This document shows positions 43,471 to 53,579 of a stretch of 64,000 bases of DNA, one piece after another. Both the position numbers and the translations under genes were made by a program. The DNA comes from Streptomyces sp. MST-110588 (GTDB taxonomy: Bacteria > Actinomycetota > Actinomycetes > Streptomycetales > Streptomycetaceae), in NCBI RefSeq assembly GCF_022695595.1, contig NZ_CP074380.1:6972501-7036500 (forward strand). The letters run 5' to 3'. Every line of letters begins with the position of its first letter. Position 1 is the stretch's first letter. The notes beneath the pieces were generated by a model that saw only the letters and a program-made list of their open reading frames with translations, ran no database searches and was not told where the DNA came from.

Positions 43471-45377
43471 CACGCCACCTCCATGACGTCCAGGGCCGAG
43501 GTGAGGACCTCGACCGCGTCGCACCCCGCGAAGACGAAACCGTCCACGCCGGCTCGTAGGTATTCCTCTTCGCGATCGCCCGGCCGGCCCGCGAGGTGGA
43601 CCCGGAGCGCGCCGGCCTCCTTCAGCGCCGCCGCCACGGCCGCGGCCTGCTCGCCGTACACCGCGTCGGACGAGCACAGGCAGGCGATCCGCGCACCGCT
43701 GCGCGCGAACGCCCCGGCCACCGACTCCGCGTCCACCGGGGCGCCTTCGTGGACCGTCTCGATACCGCCCGCCTGGAAGAGGTTGGCGGCGAAGGCCAGA
43801 CGCGCGGTGTGCGCGGACACCGGTCCCAGCGCGGCCAGGAACGCCTTGGGCCGGGCGCCGGTGTTCGCCAGGTACGCGTCCGAGCGGGCCCGCAGCGCCT
43901 CGAACGCCTCGTCCCGGCGCACCCGCGGCAGCCCGCCGCGCGGCCCGGCGGGCGCCGGGTCACGGTGTACGGGCGCCTCGGCCAGGTTCGGGAACTCGCT
44001 GACGCCGGTGACCGGCTCCCGGCGGTGCGCCAGGTCCCGGGAGCGCTTCTCCCAGGTGGCGGCCAGCCGTCCGGCGATCATTCCGGAGCGCAGTGCCGCG
44101 AGGTGCCCACCCGCCCGCTCGATCTCCTGGAACCACGCCCAGCCCGCGCGGGCCAGCTCGTCGGTGAGCCGCTCCACGTACCAGGAGCCGCCCGCCGGGT
44201 CGATCACCTTGGACAGGTGCGACTCCTCCAGCAGGACGGACTGGGTGTTGCGGGCGATCCGGCGGGCGAAGGCGTCCGGCAGGCCCAGCGCCGCGTCGAA
44301 GGGCAGGACCGTTACGGCGTCCGCGCCGCCCACGCCCGCCGACAGCCCGGCCACGGTCGTGCGCAGCATGTTCACCCACGGGTCGCGGCGGCTCATCATC
44401 ACCGGGGACGTCACCGCGTGCTGGCGCTGCGCCGCGGCGGCGGCCGAGGCCCCGCACACCTCGGCGACCCGCGCCCACAGCCGCCGGGCCGCGCGCAGCT
44501 TGGCGATGGTCAGGAACTGGTCGGCGGTGGCCGCGTAACGGAACTCCAGTTGTCCGCAGGCCGCGTCGATGTCAAGGCCGGCCGTCGTCAGTTCCCGCAG
44601 ATAGGTGACGCCGGTGGCCAGCGAGCACCCCAGCTCCTCGGCGGCCGAACCGCCCGCCTCGTGGTAGGGCAGCGCGTCCACGGCCAGCGCCCGCAGCCGG
44701 GGCGCGCCGGCGGCACAGCGCGCGGCCAGGCCGGCCGCCGTGGCGAGCTGCCCGCGCAGCTTGCTGTCGTCTCCCGTACGGGCCAGCAGGCCGACGGGGT
44801 CCGCGCCCAGACCGCCGGCGGCGTCGGACAGCACCACCCCCTGCTCGGCGAACAGCCGCAGCAGCTCCTCCGCGGCCTCGGCGAACCGGTCCCCGGCGTC
44901 CAGGACCACGCCCGCCAGGTCCAGGTACACCCCATCGAGTGCCTTGGCCAGCCCCTCGACGGGCACCCCGCCGTCACCGACGGCCAGCCACAAGGACGTG
45001 ACGCCGTTCTCCAGGTCCGCCAGCACCGCCTCGTTGACGCGCCGGGGATCGGGGTCGGCGTGGCGCTGGCGTACGTCCCATCCGGAGACGGCGGTGCCCT
45101 CGGCGCGGCCGGCCCGTACGAACGGCGGGAAGCCGGGGAAACCGCCGTCGGCGGGCTGCTCCCCGGGCCGGTCCTGGGCCAGGTCCTCGGCCGTATAGAG
45201 CGGGCGGACGCGGATGCCGTCCTGGAGCGTGGTGGCGAGCGCGTCCTCGGCGGCGGCACCCGTGACGTCCGTTGCGCCCGACTTGCGCAGTACGCCTTCG
45301 ACGAGGCGCTGCCACTGTTCGCGGTCCGCGGCCGGGAACGCGGCGGCCAGGGGAAGTTCGGAGGGCTGGGCGGTCAT
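43470..45377 (-). CDS. mutA: methylmalonyl-CoA mutase small subunit
   Basis: This 635-residue protein is homologous to the large subunit but lacks the cobalamin His motif in its C-terminal Rossmann-like domain, as expected for MutA. It has [20 protein letters not shown] at the N-terminus, [20 protein letters not shown], and [18 protein letters not shown]. It forms a heterodimer with MutB. ATG 45377 has no clear ribosome site upstream, so a leaderless start is possible. It is the first gene of the mutA-mutB-meaB run, divergent from the F420-type gene at 45665. Confidence 0.95.
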   Translation of the reverse strand: MTAQPSELPLAAAFPAADREQWQRLVEGVLRKSGATDVTGAAAEDALATTLQDGIRVRPLYTAEDLAQDRPGEQPADGGFPGFPPFVRAGRAEGTAVSGWDVRQRHADPDPRRVNEAVLADLENGVTSLWLAVGDGGVPVEGLAKALDGVYLDLAGVVLDAGDRFAEAAEELLRLFAEQGVVLSDAAGGLGADPVGLLARTGDDSKLRGQLATAAGLAARCAAGAPRLRALAVDALPYHEAGGSAAEELGCSLATGVTYLRELTTAGLDIDAACGQLEFRYAATADQFLTIAKLRAARRLWARVAEVCGASAAAAAQRQHAVTSPVMMSRRDPWVNMLRTTVAGLSAGVGGADAVTVLPFDAALGLPDAFARRIARNTQSVLLEESHLSKVIDPAGGSWYVERLTDELARAGWAWFQEIERAGGHLAALRSGMIAGRLAATWEKRSRDLAHRREPVTGVSEFPNLAEAPVHRDPAPAGPRGGLPRVRRDEAFEALRARSDAYLANTGARPKAFLAALGPVSAHTARLAFAANLFQAGGIETVHEGAPVDAESVAGAFARSGARIACLCSSDAVYGEQAAAVAAALKEAGALRVHLAGRPGDREEEYLRAGVDGFVFAGCDAVEVLTSALDVMEVA

Positions 45378-45664
45378 GGCAGCAGGCTAGGCGAACGGTC
45401 GTTAGCAGCAGCAGGGGCTACGGCTGTGACCTTGCCCTCTTTGACGCCCCCGGCGCGGCGACGGCTCCGCGCGGCGGGCCTCGGTACGTCCCGGGAGGTC
45501 TCGGTACGTCTCGGAGGTCTCGGGAAATCCGGGCGGTCGGCGGAACCCGCCGTCCGGATCGGCCGGACGAGTCGCCGATGGGGCGGGAACGGAGGTCTCG
45601 CCTCCGTGCAGGACTTGTGCTGGACTGCGCAGCACCATCCGTGAGCGACGACGAGGGGACCGCG

Positions 45665-46111
45665 ATGCCTCTTGAGGGCGTGTACGAGCCGAGTCCGGCG
45701 CAGTGGGTGCGGGAACAGGTCGAGCTGTATGAGAGTTCGGGCGGCACGCGGGGGACGACGCTCTGGGACACGGGCCTGCCCGTCGTCATCCTCACGACGC
45801 GCGGTGCCAAGAGCGGCAGGCTCCGCAAGATCCCGCTGATGCGCGTGGAGCACGGGGGGCGGTACGCGGCCGTGGCCTCGAAGGGCGGCTTCCCGCGGCA
45901 CCCGGTCTGGTACTTCAACCTCAAGTCCGACCCGCACGTGGAGCTCCAGGACGGCCCGGTGCGCCAGGACATGACGGCCCGTGAGGTGACCGGGGAGGAG
46001 AAGGCCGAGTGGTGGGAGCGTGCGGTCGCCGCGTTTCCGCCGTACGCCGAGTACCAGGGGAAGACCGATCGCGTGATCCCCGTCTTCGTGCTGGAACCGG
46101 GCACGTCGTAG
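45665..46111 (+). CDS. F420-dependent nitroreductase-family (DDN-like) oxidoreductase
   Basis: This 148-residue protein of the deazaflavin-dependent nitroreductase family has [20 protein letters not shown], then [39 protein letters not shown] and the C-terminal [16 protein letters not shown]. These are the F420-binding and fold-defining blocks. ATG 45665 has GGGGA seven bases upstream; GTG 45642 is an in-frame alternative without one. Family members reduce quinones or nitro compounds with F420H2 and help against redox stress. Confidence 0.92.
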   Translation: MPLEGVYEPSPAQWVREQVELYESSGGTRGTTLWDTGLPVVILTTRGAKSGRLRKIPLMRVEHGGRYAAVASKGGFPRHPVWYFNLKSDPHVELQDGPVRQDMTAREVTGEEKAEWWERAVAAFPPYAEYQGKTDRVIPVFVLEPGTS

Positions 46112-46240
46112 GGACGGACCGGTCTCACGGGACCGTGTCCCCGCAAAGCGTGCTGAAGAAGGCCGGGTGAGACGGAGCGGCGCCCTCCGCACGGCCGTCG
46201 CCGGCCGCTTGCCCGGCCGCACCGCCACCGCGTCCGCACC

Positions 46241-46324
46241 CCGGCGTGTCACGGCTCCCGCGCTCCGGCGTGTCACGGCTCCCGCGCCCGGCGTGTCACG
46301 GCCCCCACGCCCGGCGTGCTGCGG
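46241..46324. repeat. 23-24 bp tandem repeat, about 3.5 copies
   Basis: CCGGCGTG starts units at 46241, 46265, 46288 and 46311, with TCACGGCTCCCGCG following in most copies. The array lies directly upstream of the DUF4185-like gene. Confidence 0.88.
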
Positions 46325-46385
46325 GCGCGCCCCGCAGGTCCGGTTCTGTACGGTGGGCGCGCCGCCACCGTTGTCGAGGAGGGCC

Positions 46386-48061
46386 ATGACCCAGCCCCGT
46401 ACGAGGCGCATCGCCCTCGGGGCGGCGCTGCTGGCCCTGCTCGCCGGTGCGGTCGTGCTCCTGGTGCGCCCGGAGCCGGAGCCGGCGCGGTGCGCTGCCC
46501 GTACGGTCGCCTCCTGGTCCCCGGACACCCGCTTGACCGGCGAGTTCACCCGGTACGGCAACGACAACTCCCGCGTGGACGACTGGACCGGCGGGGACGG
46601 CACGCACTCGGTGCGGCTGCCGGACGGCCGTACGCTGTGGCTCTTCTCCGACACCTTCCTGGACCGCATCCAGCCGCCACCCAACCCGCAGGGCCGCCCC
46701 ACCCCCTGGCGCACCGCGGACGCCGGCCACACCCCCGCCCTGATCCACAACTCGGCGGTCGTCATGAGCCCTTCGGGCACACTGGAACGCACCCTGACCG
46801 GTCCGGGCGCGGCCGGCCGCCCCGGGCCGCTCTTCCCCGACACGGCGGCCGGCTGGCGCTGGCCCGTACGCGCGAGCGTCGAACCGCGCCGCCCCGGCTC
46901 CCCGGAGCAGGTGGTGCGGGTCCTGCTGTGGAACCGCGCCCCCGGTCAGGGCCCCTGGGTCTTCGGCGTGCCGAGGATGACCGAGGTCGCCACGCTCTCC
47001 CTGCCGGACCTGCGGCTGGAGGGCATCGCGCCGGTGGTGGACCAGACAGCGGTGACGGACGCCGGCAAACGGGTCCTGTACGGCACCGCGGCCGTACAGG
47101 ACGGCGGCTGGACGTACGTCTTCGGTGGCGACGACGGACCCGAGCGGGACGCCTCCAACGCCTTCGTGGCACGCGTACCCGCCGGAGAACTGGACGATCC
47201 GGGGGCGTGGCGGTTCTGGGGCGACGGCGCCTGGCACGAGGAACCGGCCCGGGCCACGCCCGTGCTGCGCGACGGCCAGGGACGCGGCGTCGGCAGCTCC
47301 TTCACCGTCGTACGCGACCACGGCACCTGGGTGCTGCTGACCATGGACGCCGCCGAGCCGGGCGGCGGGCTGTCCACCGTCACCGCCTACTGGGGTGCTC
47401 CGCGCGCGGTCCCTGGCACGGGCCGTCCGGCCGCATCACCCCGCCCCGGCCGGCCGGTCCCCCCGGGCAGCAGCGCGTCGCCCTGTACAACCCGCAGGCC
47501 CACCCGGAGTTCACCGACGACCGGGGCCTGCTGCTCAGCTACGACGTCAACTGGCTCGGCCCGCCGGGCACCCCGGCGGGCAACGAGGTCAACACCGACG
47601 TCGAGCTCTACCGTCCGCGCTTCCTGCGGCTGCGGCTGGGCCCCGCGGAACCGGCGCGCGAGGGCGCGTCGGCACCGGGCGCCCTGGGTATGCCGGGACA
47701 CGGTGCCGTGGGCGCGCCGGTCCACGCCGCCGCGGGCGTGCCGGCCCGGCCGCGGGTCGTGCGCCGGTCCTCGCCCCGGGCGCCGCGGACCCGGATGCCC
47801 CGTACGCCGCGGACCCGGTCGCCCGGCCGGTCCCCGGCCCTGCCGCGCCCCCTCGCCGTGCCGCGCACCCTCGCCGTACCGCCGGCCGCCCTCAGCCCGT
47901 CTTCGGCCCGGACGCCAGCGAGCAGCGCAGCGAGAAGGTGTGCCCGGCCGGGTCGGCGTACAGCCGGACCTCACGCGGGCCGGTGTCGTCCTTGGTGTCC
48001 ATCGGACGCGCCCCCAGGCCGACCACCTTCCGCTCCAGGGCGTCCATGTCCTCCTCGGTGA
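46386..48061 (+). pseudogene. secreted/anchored DUF4185-like protein, frameshifted
   Basis: From ATG 46386 (GAGGAG upstream) the frame gives a membrane anchor (RIALGAALLALLAGAVVLLV) and a beta-propeller-like domain with RLPDGRTLWLFSDTFLDRIQ, LIHNSAVVMSPSGTLE and TYVFGGDDGPERDASNAFVA, typical of DUF4185/DUF5005 proteins. Near 47390-47398 the coding signal jumps frame. The continuation is GPWHGPSGRITPP, then VALYNPQAHPEFTDDRGLLL and SYDVNWLGPPGTPAGNEVNT in the +1 frame. One added base in the GGGG run restores it. The restored frame stops only at 48061, overlapping the convergent VOC gene, so the extreme C-terminus is uncertain. Confidence 0.72.
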
Positions 48062-48293
48062 CCAGCAGGTCCAGGTGGATCTGCTGCGAGCTGTCGGGGC
48101 GCGGCCAGCTCGGCGGGGTGGCGTTCAGATCGCGCCGGAAGGCCATGTGGATACCCGTACGGCCCACGACCTCCACCCGGTCGGCGCCCGCGCCGGGCCG
48201 CTCCTCGCCGTCGAGCAGCTCCCGGTAGAAGTCCGCCAGCTTCTCCGGTGCGGAGCAATCCAGCACGACCACCGCCGCTTTGACCAGTCCCAT
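47892..48293 (-). CDS. VOC-family (glyoxalase / bleomycin resistance-like) protein
   Basis: This 133-residue protein has two babbabb repeats of the VOC fold: VVVLDCSAPEKLADFYRELL opens the first, HLDLLVTEEDMDALERKVVG opens the second, and EVRLYADPAGHTFSLRCS closes it. The start at 48293 is preceded by GGGGAGAGG. Such proteins bind metals and small molecules, often as dioxygenases or resistance proteins. No substrate can be assigned. Confidence 0.88.
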   Translation of the reverse strand: MGLVKAAVVVLDCSAPEKLADFYRELLDGEERPGAGADRVEVVGRTGIHMAFRRDLNATPPSWPRPDSSQQIHLDLLVTEEDMDALERKVVGLGARPMDTKDDTGPREVRLYADPAGHTFSLRCSLASGPKTG

Positions 48294-48372
48294 GACCTCT
48301 CCCCAGAGTCGCAGAGCCCCGCCGCCGCCCCCGTGGGGGCGGCACCGGAGCGCCTACCCGGACGGCCCGGGA

Positions 48373-50100
48373 TCAGTCTCCTTCCGGGTTCCACAGCGGG
48401 AGTGTGAGGGCGGACGCGCGCCCCGGCTCATGGAAGACCTCGAAGCGCACACGGCGGCCGGCCACGGCCTCCCCGGCGGGTGCGCCGGTGCCGTGGTGAC
48501 GCGCGAAGCGCGGGAAGGCGCCGCCCGCCACCTGGACCCGCAGGCGGTGCCCGGGCGCGAAACGGTAGCCGGTGGGATGCAGTTCCACCCGGGCCGCGGC
48601 CACGTTGTCGCCATCCGCCGCCGGGTGGCCGGGGCGCAGCCGCAGGATGCCGTCGGTGACGTTGCGGGACACCCCGGCACGGTCCACGTCACACAGCCGT
48701 ACGAAGACATCGCCGTGCCCGGTGTCCGTACGGAGGTGGATCCGCGCCGACACCGGGCCGATCAGATCCAGGTGCCGGGGCAGCGGCCGGCTGGTGAAGA
48801 CCAGCACGTCCGGGCGCCGTTCGACCGCCGTGTTGTCCTGCTGACCGCGTTCGGCGCATGCCGAGGCCAGCAGCGGGCCACCGGGCGAGGGCGTGGGGGA
48901 GGCGGGGTCGTAGCAGAAGGTGCCGGGCGAACAGGCGGGCGGCCGGGACCGGTCCAGCGCCCCGCCCGGGTGCAGATACAGCGCCGTGGGGACGGACCGG
49001 GCCGGCGGCCACCGGTCGAAGTCCAGCCAGCGGCCCGCCCGTTGCAGGTACAGGCGTACGGGCGGGCGCTGGAGCTGCGCCCGGTCGCCGTGCAACTGGG
49101 CGCTCAGCCAGGACACCTGGTCGGTGATCAGCGTGCGCAGGGCGCCGGCGTCGTGACCCCACGGGCCGATGGTGATCCGGGGACCGTGCCCGGCGTCCGC
49201 GAGCGCCGAGAAATCACGCAACTGCCCCGGGAGGAGCAGGTCCCACCAGCCGGTCACCATGCTGACCGGGGCGGTCAGCGACGCGGCGGCGGCACTGTGC
49301 CGGATCGGCGCCCAGAAACCGTCACCGGCTCCGGCGTGCGCGGTGACCGCACGCCAGAAGGGCTCGGGCCGCCCGATCGCGGTCAGGTCGGCGTCCCTCA
49401 GGGGCAGTCGGCGCAGTGCGCGCCGCAGCGTCCGGTCGTGCAGCGGCCGGGGCAGCAGCCCGCCGAGCGGGGCGCCGGCCTGCGTACCGATCAGCGCCGA
49501 CCACACCAGCATGTCGTGCAGGGCCGGCGCGCCGCCCGGGTAGAAGGCGGCGGTGAAGTCGGAGGTGGTGGCGCCCAGGCACATCGCCGCCGGCGGCGGG
49601 TCGAGGTAGGGGCCGGCCGACCACTGGGTGTGCCCGAGGTAGCTGGCGCCCGCCATCGCCAGTCCGCCGTCGCACCACGGCTGGGCGCGCAGCCACGCCG
49701 CGCTCGCCAGACCGTCGTCCTTCTCCTGCCGGAAGGCGTGGAAGCCGCCGCCGGAGCCGAAGACACCGCGTACGTTCTGCACCACGACCTGGAAGCCGCG
49801 CCGGGCCAGGACGCCGGCGAACAGCCGTACGTCGGGCCGGTGCTTCCCGTACGGCGTGCGCATCAGGACCACCGGCAGCGGGCCGGCGCCGCGCGGACGG
49901 TGCCGGTCGGCGAGCTGCACCGTACCGTCCGGCATGGGAATGCGCAGGTCAAGGGTGTGCTCAAGGGTACGGAACAGGGGCTCGGGAAGGTCGAGCCAGC
50001 GGTCGATGAGGCGGCCGGGTACGCGGCCGGCCGCCATCCGGCCGATGGCCGCAGGTATGGTGCCGACCGGTGGGACCGTGCTGGACATGCCCTCCGCCAT
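48373..50100 (-). CDS. CocE/NonD-family alpha/beta hydrolase
   Basis: This is a 575-residue protein. The alpha/beta-hydrolase domain (about 50-330) starts with RIPMPDGTVQLADRHRPRG, with VVLMRTPYGKHRPD, the oxyanion region VVQNVRGVFGSGGGFHAF and nucleophile Ser in AMAGASYLGHTQW (GxSYxG). The late His region is TIGPWGHDAG. The C-terminal jelly-roll domain of the X-Pro dipeptidyl peptidase family follows (FTSRPLPRHLDLIGPVSARI, then RLRPGHPAADGDNVAAARVE). The start at 50100 has AAGGGA upstream. Family members are esterases (CocE) or peptidases; a polyketide ester substrate (as for NonD) cannot be excluded. Confidence 0.9.
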   Translation of the reverse strand: MAEGMSSTVPPVGTIPAAIGRMAAGRVPGRLIDRWLDLPEPLFRTLEHTLDLRIPMPDGTVQLADRHRPRGAGPLPVVLMRTPYGKHRPDVRLFAGVLARRGFQVVVQNVRGVFGSGGGFHAFRQEKDDGLASAAWLRAQPWCDGGLAMAGASYLGHTQWSAGPYLDPPPAAMCLGATTSDFTAAFYPGGAPALHDMLVWSALIGTQAGAPLGGLLPRPLHDRTLRRALRRLPLRDADLTAIGRPEPFWRAVTAHAGAGDGFWAPIRHSAAAASLTAPVSMVTGWWDLLLPGQLRDFSALADAGHGPRITIGPWGHDAGALRTLITDQVSWLSAQLHGDRAQLQRPPVRLYLQRAGRWLDFDRWPPARSVPTALYLHPGGALDRSRPPACSPGTFCYDPASPTPSPGGPLLASACAERGQQDNTAVERRPDVLVFTSRPLPRHLDLIGPVSARIHLRTDTGHGDVFVRLCDVDRAGVSRNVTDGILRLRPGHPAADGDNVAAARVELHPTGYRFAPGHRLRVQVAGGAFPRFARHHGTGAPAGEAVAGRRVRFEVFHEPGRASALTLPLWNPEGD

Positions 50101-50189
50101 CGAGCCGTCCCTTCCTCGGCGGACGCGCGCGGACCTCAAGTCTGCGGTGGGAGCGCCCGCGCCGCATCACCGGCGGGGCGCCGCTCGCG

Positions 50190-50873
50190 CTATTCCTGCG
50201 AAGAGCCCGAACCCGGGTCCTCACCGGAAGCCGAGCCCGTGCCCGAACCCGACTCCGACCCCGGGTCCGGGGCCGCGGACGGGGAGTGGGTGGGTTTGAG
50301 CTGGATGACCGGGAAGGCGTTGTTGCCGCCGCACACCATGGGACCGGTGCTCGACCCCCCGCCCGTCACGGTCACGCTGACCTCCGCGGCCGGCTTGCCG
50401 CCCGGTACGTGCGCGTTGGCCGCCGTGCACACCAACTGGCTCAGCGCGGGGGTGCTGAGCATCTTCGCGTTCATGGGGACCCGGATCACGATCCGGCCGG
50501 CGTCGGCCTCCACGGTGACCTCCCCGGGGAACCTGGGCAGGACGTTGGAGAGCCCGCGCTGCCGCTCGGCGTCGTTGGGGCCGTCCATGAGCAACTGGAC
50601 CGCCTCCTCCGCGTCGACCGGTGCCTTCGCGGGCCGGCTGGCGGGCCGCAGACCCGCCGGGCCCAGGAAGTACAACTGGACGTCGGGCGCGGGCTTGCCC
50701 GGCGCCTTGATCCCCTTGGCGGGCTCACCGGCGTCGATGACACCGGTCGGGGCGACGCCGCAGCCGGTGAGCGTGCCGACGAGCAGCCCGCCCGTCGCGA
50801 GCAGCCCCGCGGTGACCAGGCCGCCGCTCGCCGGCCGCCGCACCCGTGCGGAATTCACGCCGGCCTTTCTCAT
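50190..50873 (-). CDS. lipoprotein with GerMN-like domain
   Basis: This is a 227-residue lipoprotein. The signal peptide ends in lipobox GTLTGCG (Cys about 38). The core (about 55-175) has VQLYFLGPAGLRPASRPA, EEAVQLLMDGPNDAERQRGL and VTVEADAGRIVIRVPM, resembling the GerMN domain. The last ~30 residues are a Ser/Gly/Glu/Asp tail. ATG 50873 overlaps the kinase stop by 4 bp, so it is made with the two-component system and may act as its extracytoplasmic accessory, similar to CseA or LpqB in other systems; this is inference. Confidence 0.82.
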   Translation of the reverse strand: MRKAGVNSARVRRPASGGLVTAGLLATGGLLVGTLTGCGVAPTGVIDAGEPAKGIKAPGKPAPDVQLYFLGPAGLRPASRPAKAPVDAEEAVQLLMDGPNDAERQRGLSNVLPRFPGEVTVEADAGRIVIRVPMNAKMLSTPALSQLVCTAANAHVPGGKPAAEVSVTVTGGGSSTGPMVCGGNNAFPVIQLKPTHSPSAAPDPGSESGSGTGSASGEDPGSGSSQE

Positions 50874-52717
50874 ACCGTGCCCACTTCCTGTGCCGCCGCC
50901 CGCGACGGCTCGTCCGTGGACGGCACCCCGTCCGCCGCCGTACCGTCCCCCGCCGTACCGTCCGCCGCCCTGCCCCGGGCGCCGGCCGCGGTCCCGGCCC
51001 GCTTCGCGCTCCGCGCCGCCGTTGCCTCCCGTGCCGTCCGCGGTGCCCCCTCCGCGTCCCGCCCCGGGGCCTCGTACGCGTACGTGTCCTCCTCCATCGG
51101 CAGTTCCACCGTGAACCTCGCTCCGCCCTGCGGGCAGTTGGCCGCGCGTATCGTCCCGCCGTGCAGCCGTACGTTCTCCATGGCGATCGCCAGCCCCAGG
51201 CCGCTGCCCTCGGAACGGGCCCGCGCGGAGTCCGCCTTGTAGAAGCGGTCGAAGACGTGCGGGAGGACCTCGGGGTCGATGCCCGGCCCGTGGTCGGTGA
51301 TCTCGATCAGCAGCCGTCCAGCGCCCGGCGCGGGGGTGTGCAGCACCACCCGTACCGGCTCGCCGCCGTGGTGCAGGGCGTTGCCCACGAGGTTGGCCAC
51401 CACCACGTCCAGGCGGCGCGGATCGAGCCGGGCCCGTACACCCGGGGGCAGATCCGTCTCCACCCGGCCCTGCCACGCCCTGGCCTGAAGCGTCTTGCGG
51501 ATGGTCTCGGCGACGTCCACCTCGTCCAGGTGGAGCGCCGCGGCGCCCGCGTCGAAGCGCGAGACCTCCATCAGGTCCTCGACCATGCGGGCCAGCTTGC
51601 CCGTCTCCTGACTGATCAGGCGTACGGCCGAGGCGGTGTCGGGGTCCAGGGAGTCGGCGTCCTCGTCCAGCACGTCCGTGACGGCGGTCATCGCGGCGAG
51701 CGGGGTCCGCAGTTCGTGCGAGACGTCGGCGGCGAAGCGCCGGGCGTTGGCCTCCATGCGGCGCAGGTCCGCCACGCTCTCCTCCAGCTTCGCCGCCATG
51801 TCGTTGAAGGTGCACGAGAGGTCGGCCAGCTCGTCGGAGCCCTTGACCTCCAGGCGGGTGTCCAGCTTGCCCTCGGCGATCCGCCCCGCGGCCTGCCGCA
51901 GACCCCGTACGGGCCGCAGCACCCCGCGGGCCGCGAGCAGTGCCGGGATCACCGACAGCGCCAGCACCGGGAGGGCGCCGCCCTGCGCGGCCCTGACCAG
52001 CGCCTCGACGTTGGCCTCCTCGGCGCGCAGCGGAAGCTGGGCGTAGACCGACAGGTCGGACGCCTTGCCGTCCTGCCCCTGGAGGACCGGCATACCGATC
52101 AGCAGCCAGGGGTCGCCGTGGCGGTCCACCCGCTGGAAGGCCGGTACGTGCCGCTTCTCGACCGACTCCTTCAGGGCCGCGGGCACCACGACCTCCCCGC
52201 GCAGCCAGCTCTCGCCGCTCTCCGGAATGCCCTTGTACTGCACGCGTACGTCCCAGTCCTGCGCCTTGCCTGACCGGTCGAGCTGGCGGGTGAACTCGTC
52301 CAGGTCCGCACGGGTGGGCGGCACGGCGAGATCGGGCGCGAGCGAGTTCACCTGCCCGCGCAGATCCTTGATCGCCGCGTCCTGGGACCGCTGGAGGATG
52401 GCGTTGCGGGCCTCGCGGTAGGTGAGGGCGGCGGTGGTCAGCGCGCTGACGGCGGAGACCAGCAGAAAGGCGACGACGAGCCGGGCCCGCAGGCCGCGCG
52501 GGAACCAGCGGGACAGGGCCAGGCGCCGGCCGCCCTTGGTGGAGTGCCGGGAGTCCTTTGTGGAGCCCCGGTCGGCCCGCTCCGCAGGACTGTCCTGATC
52601 CGCAGGACTGTCCTGATGCGTGGCATCGGCATGGTCCCCACGGTCGGTCCGGTCCGTAGGACTGGTCCGGTCCGCAGGGCCGGTGTGATCCGCCAGGGCG
52701 GTCCGGTGGCGCTTCAC
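50870..52717 (-). CDS. OmpR-type sensor histidine kinase
   Basis: This is a 615-residue kinase. A ~70-residue polar, Asp/Arg/Ser-rich N-terminal tail precedes TM1 (LVVAFLLVSAVSALTTAALT). An extracytoplasmic sensor domain follows (about 100-240), then TM2 (ALPVLALSVIPALLAARGVL), HAMP (LRQAAGRIAEGKLDTRLEV), DHp with phospho-His in AADVSHELRTPLAAMT, and HATPase motifs NLVGNALHHGG and GSGLGLAIAMENVRLHGG. The C-terminal ~70 residues are an Ala/Gly/Arg-rich tail. GTG 52717 overlaps the regulator stop. It is transcribed as regulator-kinase-lipoprotein. Confidence 0.93.
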   Translation of the reverse strand: MKRHRTALADHTGPADRTSPTDRTDRGDHADATHQDSPADQDSPAERADRGSTKDSRHSTKGGRRLALSRWFPRGLRARLVVAFLLVSAVSALTTAALTYREARNAILQRSQDAAIKDLRGQVNSLAPDLAVPPTRADLDEFTRQLDRSGKAQDWDVRVQYKGIPESGESWLRGEVVVPAALKESVEKRHVPAFQRVDRHGDPWLLIGMPVLQGQDGKASDLSVYAQLPLRAEEANVEALVRAAQGGALPVLALSVIPALLAARGVLRPVRGLRQAAGRIAEGKLDTRLEVKGSDELADLSCTFNDMAAKLEESVADLRRMEANARRFAADVSHELRTPLAAMTAVTDVLDEDADSLDPDTASAVRLISQETGKLARMVEDLMEVSRFDAGAAALHLDEVDVAETIRKTLQARAWQGRVETDLPPGVRARLDPRRLDVVVANLVGNALHHGGEPVRVVLHTPAPGAGRLLIEITDHGPGIDPEVLPHVFDRFYKADSARARSEGSGLGLAIAMENVRLHGGTIRAANCPQGGARFTVELPMEEDTYAYEAPGRDAEGAPRTAREATAARSAKRAGTAAGARGRAADGTAGDGTAADGVPSTDEPSRAAAQEVGTV

Positions 52718-53418
52718 AGAGGTCCGAAGCGGTAGCCGAAACCGCGCACCGTCTGCACGTACCGGGGTGCGCGCGGGGTGTCCTCGATCTTCGTACGCAG
52801 CCGCATCACGCACGCGTCGACCAGCCGCGCGTCACCGTGATAGCTGTGCTCCCATACGTGTTCCAGCAACTGCTGGCGGCTGAACACCTGCCCGGGGGTG
52901 GCGGACAGGAACAGCAGCAGTTTCATCTCCGAGGGGGCCAGCGGCAGGTCCTCGCCCTTCTTGGTGACGACGAGTCCGGCGCGGTCTATGGCCAGTTGTC
53001 CGTACGTCTCCACCGGGGCCGGCCCGTGTTCGGCGGCGGGCTGGCCGTCGGCGGGCAGCGCCGTACGCCGCAGCACGGCCCGTATCCGCGCCTCCAGTAC
53101 CTCGCCGCGGGCGGGTTTGACGATGTAGTCGTCCGCCCCGGCCTCCAGGCCGAGCACCACGTCGAGGTCGTCACCGCGGGCGGTGAGCATGATGATCGGG
53201 AGCTGGCGGTCGGCGCGGATGCGCCGGCAGACCTCGAAGCCGTCCTTGCCCGGGAGCATCAGGTCCAGCAGGACGATGTCGGGGCGGAAGACCGGCAGGG
53301 TCTCCAGGCCCTCCTCGCCGCTGGCGGCAGCCGCCACTTCGTGGCCGCGCCGCCGGAGCGCAAGACTGACTCCGTCCCGTACGGCGGCGTCGTCCTCGAT
53401 GAGAAGTACTCGTGGCAT
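52714..53418 (-). CDS. OmpR/PhoB-type response regulator
   Basis: This is a 234-residue protein. The receiver has LIEDDAAVRDG, Asp52 in VLLDLMLPGKDGFEV and Lys in DDYIVKPARGEVLE; the winged helix has LAPSEMKLLLFLSATPGQVF, DARLVDACVMRLRTKIED and YVQTVRGFGYRF. It is AfsQ1/CseB-like in general build. I chose ATG 53418; GATACT lies six bases upstream, so a leaderless start is possible. ATG 53442 is an in-frame alternative; neither has a ribosome site. It is the first gene of the three-gene operon, divergent to the deacetylase gene, which may be a target. Confidence 0.92.
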   Translation of the reverse strand: MPRVLLIEDDAAVRDGVSLALRRRGHEVAAAASGEEGLETLPVFRPDIVLLDLMLPGKDGFEVCRRIRADRQLPIIMLTARGDDLDVVLGLEAGADDYIVKPARGEVLEARIRAVLRRTALPADGQPAAEHGPAPVETYGQLAIDRAGLVVTKKGEDLPLAPSEMKLLLFLSATPGQVFSRQQLLEHVWEHSYHGDARLVDACVMRLRTKIEDTPRAPRYVQTVRGFGYRFGPL

Positions 53419-53579
53419 GGGTTCAGTATCAATAAGTTTCATGATGGATCGGTAACAGGCGCATCCCGACCGGAATTCTTCGCATCTGTCGTAGTGCAAG
53501 ACACTAAGCGTGTGAGCGTGAGCAGTGAAGCTCGCACGGCAGGGGCGGGCGCATGTGCTCGCACAGTAGTAGGGACGGG

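Noticed and set aside
39637..44538. A 1633-codon open frame on the plus strand
   Set aside because: It runs antisense through the glycosyltransferase, meaB, mutB and mutA genes, whose products are clearly recognisable; the frame is Arg/Ser-rich with no domains, a normal artefact of high-GC DNA.
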